A stretch of DNA of 47,015 nucleotides from JBPESN01 sp051710625 (GTDB lineage Bacteria > Pseudomonadota > Gammaproteobacteria > Enterobacterales > Enterobacteriaceae). The DNA lies in contig NZ_JBPESN010000016.1 of assembly GCF_051710625.1 (NCBI RefSeq), positions 1-47,015 of the forward strand. The letters run 5' to 3'. Shown in pieces: positions 7,556 to 17,057 of this stretch. Position 1 is the first letter of the stretch. Each line of letters starts with the position of its first letter. The position numbers were made by a program, and so were the translations under genes. Below the pieces are notes generated by a model. The model saw only the letters and a list, made by a program, of their open reading frames with translations, was not told the origin of the DNA and searched no databases.

Positions 7556-7890
7556 CTAGCCGCTGCAGCGGCGGCTTTTGAGTATCGCGTAACCTTCCGG
7601 CAGATGGTGCTGCAACACCAGCTGCGCCGCCTGCGCTTGTTCCGGGGTGTCCAAATGAATAATCATGCTGTCTTTGGCGGGGGTAATGCTTTTAACGTGG
7701 ATGCCGCGATCCACAAGCAACTGATAGAGAAAAAGCCGTCCGGTAGCGATCCGCGCTCGCGGGCAACGGTAATTTGCAGAGTGCTGTCATCACGGCAGCA
7801 TAGGGTCGGCAATAAAAGCGTCAGCGTCAGCGACACCAGCACGGCCACGGCCAGCAGACCGAGGCGAAAGTGCTTTATAAAGCCAACACA
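7556..7890 (-). pseudogene. mzrA: mzrA (yqjB), frameshifted EnvZ modulator
   Basis: The minus-strand frame reads FIKHFRLGLLAVAVLVSLTL (membrane anchor), then TLQITVARERGSLPDGFF. After a one-base shift near 7735 it continues LYQLLVDRGIHVKSITPAKD then SMIIHLDTPEQAQAAQLVL, ending at a TAG (7556-7558). This matches MzrA of E. coli (ALQVTVARQGGLTLPDGFYI ... HGIRIKSITPLDDSLIIKFD), the small membrane protein that links the CpxAR and EnvZ/OmpR systems by binding EnvZ. No clear start codon remains; the sequence begins right after the yqjA stop, as in the native yqjA-mzrA operon. It is unlikely to be functional. Confidence 0.82.
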
Positions 7891-7904
7891 ACCTGACTCT
7901 TTTA

Positions 7905-8576
7905 TTATTCTTTATCCGAATCGGTAAGCCGTTTGCGGCGCCAGATGATGACCAGCGAACTCACCAGTCCTATTGTCAGAAGCGCCAGCGGCAGCAGCAT
8001 CAGACATAGCATCAATTCCTCTTCATAACGCTGAAAGATGGGCGTTTTGCCGAGGATGAACCCCACCAGCGTCAAGATAAAAACCCACAGGAAGGCGCTG
8101 GTCCAATTGAAAAATTGGAAACGCGAACTGCTCAGGCCGGACAAGCCGGTAATGGTCGGCAGCAGCGTGCGTACAAACGCGATAAAGCGACCGATAAGCA
8201 AAGCCGACAACCCGTGGCGATGAAACATCCGGTGCGCCCGCTGATGGTAGTGCGCCGGCAAATGGGCCAGCCAGCTTTTCATCACCTTGTTGTTCTCCAG
8301 CCATTTCCCCTGTAGATAACTTATCCAACTGCCCAGGCTGGCGGCGACGGTTAGAAGCACCAGCACCAGAGGAAAATTCAGCGTCCCCTTGGCAATCAGC
8401 ACGCCGAGCAATATCAATAAACTATCGCCGGGTAGAAAGGCGGCGGGCAAAAGGCCGTTTTCCAAAAAAACGATGACAAACACCAGAAAATAAATGGTCC
8501 AAACCAAACTTTGATCGGAAAGTGTTTTAAAATCCTGCTGCCAGAGGGCGTGCAACAGTTCCTTAAAAATATCCAT
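7905..8576 (-). CDS. yqjA: YqjA, DedA-family inner-membrane transporter
   Basis: 223 residues, about the length of E. coli YqjA (220). It is a DedA-family polytopic protein with the family's glycine/proline-rich signature (LPAAFLPGDSLLILLGVLIA) and the conserved FIGRF-like motif (GLSALLIGRFIAFVRTLLPT then ITGLSG). DedA proteins are linked to membrane-potential maintenance and undecaprenyl-phosphate or phospholipid flipping; E. coli YqjA supports growth at high pH and drug resistance together with YghB. ATG at 8576 begins MDIFKELLHALWQQDF. It sits upstream of the mzrA pseudogene in the normal operon order. Intact. Confidence 0.95.
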   Translation of the reverse strand: MDIFKELLHALWQQDFKTLSDQSLVWTIYFLVFVIVFLENGLLPAAFLPGDSLLILLGVLIAKGTLNFPLVLVLLTVAASLGSWISYLQGKWLENNKVMKSWLAHLPAHYHQRAHRMFHRHGLSALLIGRFIAFVRTLLPTITGLSGLSSSRFQFFNWTSAFLWVFILTLVGFILGKTPIFQRYEEELMLCLMLLPLALLTIGLVSSLVIIWRRKRLTDSDKE

Positions 8577-9522
8577 TGTGTATTCTCAACCAATGACGGC
8601 ATATTATGCTGCTGCCCGCCGCCGAGTCGGAAAAGTAGAAGCGGGTATATGAGCGTTGACGCTTCGGCGTGGTCGCTTATCAACCGCAAACGTTGGGTTT
8701 AACGCTTCCCTCTCCGCGCCGGAAAAACCCGTCCCTGTATTTGAAGCGAGGGATAAACCGCCCGTAATGCGACGGCTGGCGAACCGGCAAAAGTGTAAAA
8801 AAACCATTCATACTGTAACAAAAGCAAATCCATTGAAACAGTGAAGTATAGCCGAAAATGCCTCGCAATGAGTGCTTTTGACGTTAAAAATTCGTCCTGC
8901 AACATGAGTTTTACACCCGCTGACATAAACTCACGCTTACTGACTTTGCCTGCGGCCCCGCTGCACGCCCGGCGGCGAAAAAGAGCGGTGCCGGACCTTA
9001 CGGCGCATGCGGTGCTGCCGAAGGCGAGAGAAGGCCAACAGGCCGGCGTCCGTGCACGGCTCGACACACCTCAGGTTAAGCGCGCCGCCGGCGAGTCCCC
9101 AGCCGACAAAACCTCCCTAGCCGGCAGAAGGCCAAGCTCGAATGCGCTGGCTTAAATTACATATTTGCAACGCTGTAGGCCCGCTAATTAGCATAAAATA
9201 CCAGCGGTAACGATATTTATGCCGGCAGACTTTTTCGCTTGGGAGATAATTATCGCCGTGTCCGATCCTTGACGATAAAGCTAACCGCTTTCTCTTGGCG
9301 GCGATAATTTTGCGCTTCGCTATTTGTCACGTAGATTATGCTCTGATGCGGGTGCGCACTTTTTATTCTGTCAAATAAGGATCGGTAATTAAATATTTCA
9401 ATATTCGCGCAAATAGCTTAGAAAGGATTTTACCCGCTGTTAGGGCTGGCCTGGGGAGGGCTATTTCTGAAGCTTACAATCTGCGGGTGAGGGAAATTCA
9501 CACTACTTTTTGGGGTATCATT
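8577..9522. other. Long gene-free stretch
   Basis: About 950 bp between the divergent yqjA and DUF969 genes. In E. coli exuR/exuT flank yqjA, but neither is recognisable. Open frames here (for example 8841-9155 and the opposite strand of 8699-9067) encode low-complexity Arg/Ala-rich sequence without domain features, so I do not call them. 9160-9520 is richer in AT and probably holds the promoter of the DUF969 gene. Confidence 0.5.
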
Positions 9523-10218
9523 ATGTGGCCTTCAATAGGCATTGTTATTCTCGGCTTTGCGTTGCATTTCAACCCATTGGTGGTCGTCACACTCGCGGGA
9601 CTTATCACCGGGCTGACCAGCGGCCTGGATTTGCCGGCGGTGGTCAGCGATTTCGGTACCGCCTATGTGCAAAACCGGTATATGACGCTTATCTGGCTGG
9701 CACTACCGGTCATCGGCCTGCTGGAGCAAAACGGCCTGCGCGAGCAGTCGCAACGGCTGGTGATACGCATTCACACCGCTTCTCTATCGCGCATCCTGAT
9801 ATTGTATATGCTGATGCGGCAGTTGACCGCTGCGCTGGGCTTGACCGCGCTCGGCGGCCACACGCAGATGGTGCGTCCGCTGATGGCCCCGATGGCTGAG
9901 GGCGCGGCACGTAAACGTTTGGGAGATCTTCCCCAGGCGGAGCGGGAAAAAATCCGGGCGCACAGTGCGGCGGTCGATAATATCGGCGTCTTTCTTGGGG
10001 AAACCATATTTATCGCCATCGGCTCGATCTTATTAATGAAAGGATTTATGGAGCATAACGGTTATATTATTGAGCCGCTGCATTTCGCCGTATGGGCCAT
10101 ACCCACCGCCTTTTTCGCCTTTATCATTCATAGCTGCCGCGTGACATTCTACCAACGCGCACTTATCCGGCGCTATGCGGCGCAAAGCAAATCGCGGCCG
10201 TCCAAGGAGTATAAGTGA
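9523..10218 (+). CDS. DUF969-family inner-membrane protein
   Basis: 231 residues starting MWPSIGIVILGFALHFNPLV after GGGG at good spacing; an upstream in-frame GTG at 9487 would add 12 unlikely residues. It is hydrophobic with about five or six membrane segments and the conserved charged stretch HTASLSRILILYMLMRQLTA and HSAAVDNIGVFLGETIFIAI. DUF969 proteins are nearly always encoded next to a DUF979 partner, often beside pyrrolidone-carboxylate peptidase or 5-oxoprolinase genes, so the pair is thought to be a transporter. Its stop overlaps the start of the DUF979 gene, as in that pair, but the partner here is truncated, so function is doubtful. Confidence 0.8.
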   Translation: MWPSIGIVILGFALHFNPLVVVTLAGLITGLTSGLDLPAVVSDFGTAYVQNRYMTLIWLALPVIGLLEQNGLREQSQRLVIRIHTASLSRILILYMLMRQLTAALGLTALGGHTQMVRPLMAPMAEGAARKRLGDLPQAEREKIRAHSAAVDNIGVFLGETIFIAIGSILLMKGFMEHNGYIIEPLHFAVWAIPTAFFAFIIHSCRVTFYQRALIRRYAAQSKSRPSKEYK

Positions 10219-10730
10219 TGACAATCCTGGACGCGCCTTATTTGTTGATGGGCATTATGTTTGCCACCACAGCAATAATTAACCTGCGTGATAGTTCAAA
10301 TGCCAAACGCTGGAAAAGTGCCGGTTTTTGGGGTATCAATGCGATTATTTTTATTTTCGGCAGCTATTTACCGCCGTTGGCAAATGGAATACTGGTCATT
10401 GTCATGGTATTGCTCGCGGGGCTCGGCGGACTTGGTCGCAGCGGCAAACCTGAAACGTCCCTGGAGCAGCGAGAAGTACGCGCCAGCCGCTTTGGCAACC
10501 GGTTATTCATTCTGGCGTTGCTGATTCCGCTGGTGACGCTGCTCGGCACCTTTGCCTTCAAAAGCCTGACCTGGAACAGCGCGCTGCTGATACCCGCCGG
10601 ATCCTCCGCGCTGGCGGCGCTGGGTTTGGGGATTATTGTCGCGTTTTTCGCGGCGCTGGTGATGCTGCATGAGACGCCCGCCAGCGCAATGCACGAGGGC
10701 CGAGGTTTACTGGACGCCATTTGTGGGGTG
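10218..10730 (+). pseudogene. DUF979-family membrane protein, C-terminally deleted and fused to ilvA
   Basis: Begins at ATG 10218 with AAGGAG eight bases upstream and overlaps the preceding stop. The first ~170 residues (MTILDAPYLLMGIMFATTAI ... AFFAALVMLHETPASAMHEG then RGLLDAI) are a DUF979 protein: hydrophobic, with the conserved HETP-like and EGRGLLDA stretch. Around 10720-10735 the sequence switches without a frame break into threonine deaminase (VAIAGQGTLAIELLQQDAHL). The open frame thus continues to 11270 as a chimera. The second half of DUF979 and the first third of ilvA were lost in one deletion. The product is unlikely to be a transporter subunit. Confidence 0.8.
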
Positions 10731-11799
10731 GCAATCGCCGGGCAGGGGACGCTGGCGATCGAGCTGTTGCAGCAAGACGCCCATCTGGACCGCATATTCG
10801 TGCCGGTGGGCGGCGGCGGTCTGGCGGCGGGCGTGGCGGTGCTGATAAAGCATCTGATGCCGCAAATCAAAATCATCGGCGTCGAAGCGGAAGAGTCCGC
10901 CTGGCTGGCGGCGGCGCTGCAAGCCGGCGCGGCAGTGGATTTACCGCGGGGCGGTCTGTTTGCCGAGGGGGTAGCAGTAAGGCGTATCGGCGATGAAACC
11001 TTCCGTCTTTGCAGCGATTACCTTGATGATGTAGTCACCGTGGACAGCGACTCGATTTGCGCGGCGGTAAAAGATTTGTTTGAGGATGTACAGGCGATTG
11101 CCGAACCCTCCGGCACGCTGGCGCTGGCGGGGATGAAAAGATATATCCAACAACAACACGGCATCCGCGATGAGCGTCTGGCGCACGTACTGTCCGGCGC
11201 TAACGTCAATTTTCACGGCCTGCCTATGTCTCGGAGCGCTGCGAGCTGGGCGAGCAGCGCTAGGCGCTGATGGCGGTGACCATTCCGAAAAGGAAGGGCA
11301 GTTTTCTCACTTTCTGCGAGCTCCTGGGCGCTCGGCCGGTAACGGAGTTCAATTACCGCTACAGCGAAGCGATGCCGACAACGCCTGTATTTTCGTCGGC
11401 GTCAGGCTGACCCGCGGGCGCGAGGAGCGCGGGGAAATCCTGGCGGAGATAGTTGCCGGCGGCTATCAGATGGCGGATCTGTCCGACGACGAGATGGCCA
11501 AGCTGCACGTCCGCTATGTGGTGGGTGGGCGACCGTCAAAACCGCTGCGTTAGTGTTTATACAGCTTTGAGTTCCCCGAATCCCCGGGCGTATTGCTTAA
11601 ATTTCTCTACACGCTGGGCACGCGCTGGAATATCACTTTATTCCACTACCGTAGTCACGGCACGGATTTTGGCCGGGTCTTGGCGGGCTTTGAACTGGCG
11701 GAACCTGAGCCGGAGTTCGATCATTACCTGTCGGCATTAAGCTATGGATGCCACGATGTCACCGCCAATCCGGCGTTTCGTTTGTTCCTGGCGGATTAA
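10731..11799 (+). pseudogene. ilvA: ilvA (threonine deaminase), N-terminus deleted, several frame lesions
   Basis: IlvA makes 2-ketobutyrate from threonine, the first step of isoleucine synthesis. Sequence from IAGQGTLAIELLQQDAHLDR through GGGGLAAGVAVLIK and VAEPSGTLALAGMK matches E. coli IlvA from about residue 165 onward. The PLP-binding lysine lies in the missing N-terminal part. Beyond HGL (11220) a one-base loss shifts the frame, GAG becomes TAG at about 11261, and further shifts follow. The regulatory ACT-like end is still recognisable (KLHVRYVVGGRPSKPL; FHYRSHGTDFGRVLAGFELA; NPAFRLFLAD, TAA at 11797). It precedes ilvY and ilvC in normal order. Confidence 0.92.
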
Positions 11800-11839
11800 C
11801 CGCTTTGGCGGCCGGGGCGAGTGCATTTTTTGGCGCCGA

Positions 11840-12396
11840 TCAGCGTTTCAGCAGTTGCCAGAAGGCGTCGATCAGCGGTTCCTATAGCCGCTTTCTTTGC
11901 GCGCAAACCCCGAGCGCCAGCGGCGCGACCCGGGTGCCATGCTCCAGCAGGGTTATGCGGCTGCGCACCGGCTCCGGCGAATTGTTTATCACCACCGACG
12001 GGATCAGCGTGATGCCGCAGCCCAGTGCCACCATCGATACAATCGCCTCATTAGCGGCAACGGTAGCGTAAATCAGCGGATTGCTGATATGGTTGCTGCG
12101 AAACCACAGTTTAATACGCCTGCGCGCCGGACCGTGCTCCGGCAGTATAAATAAAGTGTGCGACCAGTCAGGCTGCGGGGTCTTCACACGGGCGCGAACT
12201 CTTTAAGTTGCTGGCCGGCGTCGGTCAATTGCACCGTGCGGTTGCCGCGTAGAAAAAGCGTCTGCCCGACGTCCTTTTCCAAGCGCTGAATCTGGCGCGT
12301 CAAGCTCGACGGGCTGACGTGCATCGCCTTGGCGCTACGGCCGAAATGGCGGCTTTCCGCCAGGTGGCGAAACAACTTAAGGTCGCGGATATCCAT
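11840..12396 (-). pseudogene. ilvY: ilvY (LysR regulator of ilvC), internal deletion and stops
   Basis: ATG at 12396. The N-terminal winged helix-turn-helix is clear (MDIRDLKLFRHLAESRHFGR then SAKAMHVSPSSLTRQIQRLE), up to LTDAGQQLKEFAPV. The sequence then jumps, with a frame change, to the effector-domain end (WSHTLFILPEHGPARRRIKL; AIVSMVALGCGITLIPSVVI; LALGVCAQRKRL), so roughly 120 residues of the normal ~297 are missing. TAG at 11884-11882 interrupts the last stretch (EPLIDAFWQLLKR, ending 11840). IlvY activates ilvC when acetolactate or acetohydroxybutyrate accumulates. It is divergent from ilvC, as in E. coli. Confidence 0.9.
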
Positions 12397-12590
12397 GAAC
12401 TCGCCCCGAGAGTGAATGAACCCACCGTCACACATTGCCGGCAAGGTGTATTGCTGATTCTGCGAGATCAGATTGTTAATATATCAATTTAAGCAATGCT
12501 TTTCCTGCTTTATAGTGGTCGCCAGAGAAGAATTTTGTCCGCGGGCGAACGCCTGCGGTAAGCCCTAATACCCGATGATGAAGTTGCTTC
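12397..12590. promoter_or_regulatory. ilvY-ilvC divergent control region
   Basis: The 194 bp between the divergent ilvY and ilvC pseudogenes hold an AT-rich core (12475-12520) with TTTATAGTGG near 12511, a candidate -10 for ilvC, and dyad-like LysR-type sequence (ATTGCTGATTCTGCGAGATC). In E. coli the IlvY operators lie in this gap. Assignment is by position only. Confidence 0.35.
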
Positions 12591-13876
12591 ATGGCTAACT
12601 ATTTCAATATTTTAAACCTGCGTCAACAGTTGGCGCAGTTAGGTAAATGTCGTCTCATGAGCCGGGATGAATTCCTCGATGACGCGGATTACTTAAAAGG
12701 CAAAAAAGTGGTGATCATTGGCTGTGGCGCCCAAGGCTTGAACCAAGGGCTGAATATGCGCAACTCCGGACTAGATATTGCTTACGCGCTGCGTAAAGAA
12801 GCCATTGCCAAGAAACGTCCCTCCTGGCGCAAGGCGCCCGAAAACGGTTTCCGCGTCGGCACCTATGAAGAGCTGGTGCCGGAAGCAGACCTGGTGGTCA
12901 AACTGACCCCGGACAAGCAACATTCCGCCGTGGTGCAGGCGGTACAACCGCTAATGAAGCAAGGCGCCGCGTTGGGCTATTCCCACGGCTTCAACATCGT
13001 TGAAGTGGGCGAGCAAATTTGTCGCGACATCACCGTTATCATGGTGGCGCCGAAATGTCCGGGTACCGAGGTGCGTGAAGAGTACAAGCGCGGCTTCGGC
13101 GTGCCGACCCTTATTGCCGTGCATCCAGAAAACGATCCGAAGGGTGTGGGCATGACGCTGGCCAAAGCCTGGGCGGCCGCGACCGGCGGCCATCGCGCGG
13201 GGGTGCTGGAATCCCCTTTCGTCGCTAAGGTCAAGTCGGATCTGATAAGCGAGCAGACCATTCTGTGCGGCATGCTGCAGGCCGGCTCGCTGCTGTGCTT
13301 CGACAAAATGGTTGCCGATGGCGTCAACCCGGCCTATGCCGGCAAACTGATTCAATTCGGCTGGGAAACCACCACCGAAGCGCTGAAACAGGGCGCCATC
13401 ACGCTGATGATGGACCGGCTGTCCAACAGCGCAAAATTGCGCGCTTATGCGTTGTCCGAGCAGCTCAAGCAACTGATGCAGCCGCTGTTTGAAACACATA
13501 TGGACGATATCATCACCGGCGCCTTTTCCAGCGGCATTATCGCCGAGTCGGCCTATTACGAATCGCTGCACGAATTGCCGCTCATCGCCAACACTAGTCG
13601 CGCGCAAGTGTTTGTATGAAATGAACGTGGTCATTTCTGACACCACCGAGTACGGTAACTATCTGTTCGCCAATGCCGCCGTGCCGTTGCTGAAAGACGC
13701 GTTTATGGGCAATCTGCAGGCGGGCGATCTGGGTAAACCGGTGGCCGACGGTGAAATCGATAATGCGCGTCTACGCGATGTTTAATGAGGCTATCCGCCA
13801 GCATCCGATTGAAATCGTGGGCGCCGAACTGCGTGGCTACATGAAGGATATGAAACGCATCGCGGTCGCGAACTGA
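12591..13876 (+). pseudogene. ilvC: ilvC (ketol-acid reductoisomerase), internal deletion and frameshifts
   Basis: IlvC is the NADPH enzyme for the second step of valine and isoleucine synthesis. ATG at 12591; the Rossmann part is intact (VVIIGCGAQGLNQGLNMRNS; ALRKEAIAKKRPSW; MVAPKCPGTEVREEYKRGFG). After THMDDIITGAFSSG (about residue 315) the sequence jumps in frame to IIAESAYYESLHELPLIANT, skipping about 65 residues of the second knotted domain present in the 491-residue enzyme. A shift then ends the frame at 13619. The remainder ([54 protein letters not shown]) follows in other frames to the TGA at 13874-13876. Inactive. Confidence 0.95.
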
Positions 13877-13924
13877 CCGGCGGGAGGGTCATCCCGACGG
13901 GTGACGCTCCATTCAAACTTCAGC

Positions 13925-13947
13925 CCCGCCGTCCGGCGGGTTTTTTT
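13925..13947 (+). terminator. ilvC Rho-independent terminator
   Basis: CCCGCCG (13925-13931) pairs with CGGCGGG (13934-13940), followed by seven T (13941-13947). It lies 49 bp past the ilvC end. Confidence 0.9.
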
Positions 13948-14032
13948 GCCCGCCGCGAGGATAAACCCCGGTGCCGCTTTCTGCCACAATCCCTCTCCGT
14001 TCTCCGCCACTGTTTTTGCCTGGGATTCATGT

Positions 14033-16105
14033 ATGCGCCTTAATCCAAGCCAACAGCAAGCCGTCGAATTCGTCACCGGACCCTGCCTGGTGCTGGCCGG
14101 CGCCGGCTCGGGCAAGACGCGGGTTATCACCAATAAAATCACCCATCTGATCCGCGGTTGCGGCTATCAGGCGCGGCATATCGCGGCGGTAACGTTTACC
14201 AATAAAGCCTCCAGGGAGATGAAGGAGCGGGTGGCGCAAACGCTCGGTCGTGCAGAAGCGCGCAGGCTGACCGTCGCCACGTTCCATACGCTCGGACTGG
14301 CTATCATCAAGCGCGAATATAAGGCGCTGGGCATGAAAGCCAAATTCTCGCTATTTGATGAGCAAGACCAACTGGCGCTGCTAAAGGATCTTTCCGAGCC
14401 GTGGCTGGAAGGGGACAAAGACCTGCTCAAGTCGCTGACCTCCGCCATTTCCAACTGGAAGAACGATCTGCTGTCGCCGCCGCCCGTTCCGAACAGGATA
14501 AGTTGCTCGCCCATTGCTATGCGCTCTATGACGACCATCTTATCGCCTGCAATGTGTTAGATTTCAATGATTTGATTCTACTGCCGACCCAGCTGTTGCA
14601 GCGCGACGAGGCGGTGCGCGAGCGCTGGCAAAACCGGCTGCGCTATTTGCTGGTGGATGAGTATCAGGATACCAATACCAGCCAGTATGAACTGGTGGAG
14701 CTGCTGGTAGGGCCGCGAGGCCGTTTCAACGTGGTGGGCAACGACGATCAATCAATCTATTCCTGGCGCGGCGCGCGGCCACAAAATCTGGCGTTGCTGC
14801 AACAAGATTTCCCGACGCTTGCGGTTATCAACCTGGAGCAGAATTATCGCTCCACCGAGCGCATCCTGAATGCCGCCAATATTCTTATCGCCAACAATCT
14901 ACATGTCTTTGAAAAGCATTTTTTTTCCCGCCTGGGCTATGGCGACATCCTGAAAGTCATCACCGCCAACAATGAAGATCACGAGGCTGAGCGGGTGGTG
15001 GGGGAGCTGATCGCCTACCACTTCATCAACAAGACCCGTTATCGGGATTACGCCATTTTGTATCGCGGCAATCACCAGTTGCGGATGTTTAAAAAGATGC
15101 TGATGCAAAACCGCATTCCTTATCGCATCTCCGGCGGGACGTCGTTTTTTTCACGGCCGGAGATTAAGGACCTGCTCGCCTATCTGCGCGTGCTGACCAA
15201 TCCCGATGACGATAGCGCATTTTTGCGGATAGTGAACCACGCCACGCCGGGAGATAGGCGCGGCGACGCTGGCCAAATTGGGCACCTGGGCGACGCAGCG
15301 CGATAAAAGCTTGCTTACCGCCAGTTTTGATTTGGGCCTCGGGCAAACGCTCAGCGGCCGCGGCCTGGAGTCGCTGCAACAGTTTACCCATTGGCTGGAC
15401 GGCGTCGCCCGTCAGGTGGAGCGAGAGCCGGCGGCCGCAGTGCGTGAACTTATCCACGGCATCGACTATGAAAGCTGGCTCTATGAAAGTTCCATTAGTC
15501 CGAAAGCGGCGGAAATGAGGATGAAAAATGTCAATTAACTGTTCAGTTGGATGACCAAAATGCTTACCGGTTCCGATCTGAATGAGGCGATGACGCTGGA
15601 TCAGGTGCTCACCCGTTTCACCCTGCACGATATGATGGAACGTGGCGAGAGCGAGGAGGAACTCAATCAGGTGCAGTTGATGACGTTGCATGCCCCCAAG
15701 GGGCTGGAGTTTTCCTATGTGTTCCTGGTCGGCATGGAAGAGGAGTTATTGCCGCATCAAAGCAGTATCGATGAGAATAATATCGAAGAGGAGCGCCGGC
15801 TGGCTTATGTCGGCATTACCCGCGCGCAAAAGGAATTAACCTTCACCCTGTGCCGCGAGCAGCGTCAATACGGTGAGTTGGTCAAGCCAGAGCCGAGCCG
15901 CTTCCTGCTTGAATTGCCTCAGCACGATGTGCAATGGGAGCAGATACGCAAATCGGTTAGCGCCGAGGAACGCATGAGCCACGGCCAGGGGCATCTGGCG
16001 AGTTTGCGCGCCCAATTGGCAGGGCGACTAACTTTCCCCACTCTGAGCGGGTACGCGGTTCGGCGGGCGGCACCCTCAGGGCGCTTCCTGCGGCAGAACG
16101 GTTGA
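14033..16105 (+). pseudogene. rep: rep (ATP-dependent 3'-5' DNA helicase), multiple frameshifts
   Basis: Rep is the accessory replicative helicase (673 residues in E. coli) that clears proteins ahead of the fork. ATG at 14033 (MRLNPSQQQAVEFVTGPCLV) with Walker A LAGAGSGKTRV. The frame is lost near 14485 (after SNWKNDLL), resumes with NVLDFNDLILLPTQLL and GNDDQSIYSWRGA, is lost again near 15245 (IVNHATP...), resumes TLSGRGLESLQQF ... EMRMKNVN, stops at 15536, and resumes SWMTKMLTGSDLN ... ERRLAYVGITRAQKELTFTL to the TGA at 16103. Three lesions therefore break it, and the conserved ASKGLEF motif reads APKGLEF. Inactive. Upstream and downstream neighbours keep E. coli order. Confidence 0.95.
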
Positions 16106-16143
16106 CGGTGAGGGGAGAGCCGGCGGCTCAATGTCGGGGCATC

Positions 16144-17050
16144 TCAAGCGGCAGGCGCCGTCAATGGCAAGGCGGCCTTCGCCGGCTCAGACTTGCGGCG
16201 TTTCTTCCAGCAATAGGGCCAGTGGACATAACTCTGCCATTGGCTTTCTTGCTTAAGGTACTCCGCCCGCAGCTGGATGCTGGCTCAACCAGCCCTGGGG
16301 CAAGATGACATGCAATCTCACTTCCGCGGCGCGCAGCTCTACTGCGGGTAATGCGTCGTCGCGGCGGCGGCTGGCAAAGATGATCGCCAGCCGGGTCACC
16401 CGCTGCGCCTGTTCGGTATCCAACTGGTAACGGCGCTGCAGATTTTCCAGGGTACTCTGGCGGATATCGCCGCCGACCGGCAGCGCCAGCAGAATCGCCA
16501 GCCCGCTCGAAGTTTTCCCAGGTCAGGCTGCGATCGTTAAAATAGCGCTCAAGCCAGGTGACGCAGCCCATTTCCAGACTGAACAGCGCCAGCGCCTGCG
16601 CGCCGCGCCCCGCAACCAGTTCGGTGCTGCCGCCGCTGTCCACGACCAGACGCTCATCGGAACCGCCGGTGGTATGGGGGACGCCCTGATAGACAAGCAG
16701 GGCTTCTTCTTCGCCGGAAATGACCTGCACCGGGCAGCCCAGAATGGCACTGGCCGGGCCGAGAAACTCCGCCGCGTTGGTGGCCAACCGCAGGGTGGCG
16801 GTGGCAACCACGCGTACCTGGGGGGGGGGGTATCCTGCAAATGTTCGGCAAACAGGCGCAGGCACTGCCAGCCCCGCTGCATCGTGTCGCGGGTCAGCCG
16901 GTTATCGCCGTTAAGTCCGGCGGCCAGCTGCAGTTTACGCTTGATACGCGCCAGCGTCTGAAGGGTGCCGGCCACCTCACGCACGACCAACATATGAAAG
17001 CCATTGGAACCTAGGTTAATGGCGGCATAGAGAGAGGTGGCGCTTATCAT
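16144..17050 (-). pseudogene. gppA: gppA (guanosine pentaphosphatase), two deletions and a poly-C shift
   Basis: GppA converts pppGpp to ppGpp and degrades polyphosphate (494 residues in E. coli). ATG at 17050 begins MISATSLYAAINLGSNGFHM. At a run of 11 C on the coding strand (16830-16820) the frame is off; the next frame continues QVRVVATATLRLATNAAEFL, ILGCPVQVISGEEEALLVYQ and SLEMGCVTWLERYFNDRSLT. After WENFERAG it jumps to LAILLALPVGGD, and after DTEQAQRVTR to LAIIFASRRRDDALPA, so two internal blocks of roughly 100 and 85 residues are missing. The end (SQWQSYVHWP-like) runs to the TGA at 16144-16146. Inactive. Confidence 0.93.
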
Positions 17051-17057
17051 CTGTGTT

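Noticed and set aside
8699..9155. Overlapping frames on both strands in the 8.6-9.2 kb gap
   Set aside because: Low-complexity Arg/Ala-rich translations typical of random GC-rich DNA; no start signals or family resemblance.
12951..13646. Long minus-strand open frame over ilvC
   Set aside because: Shadow of ilvC; no domain features and the plus strand clearly matches ketol-acid reductoisomerase.
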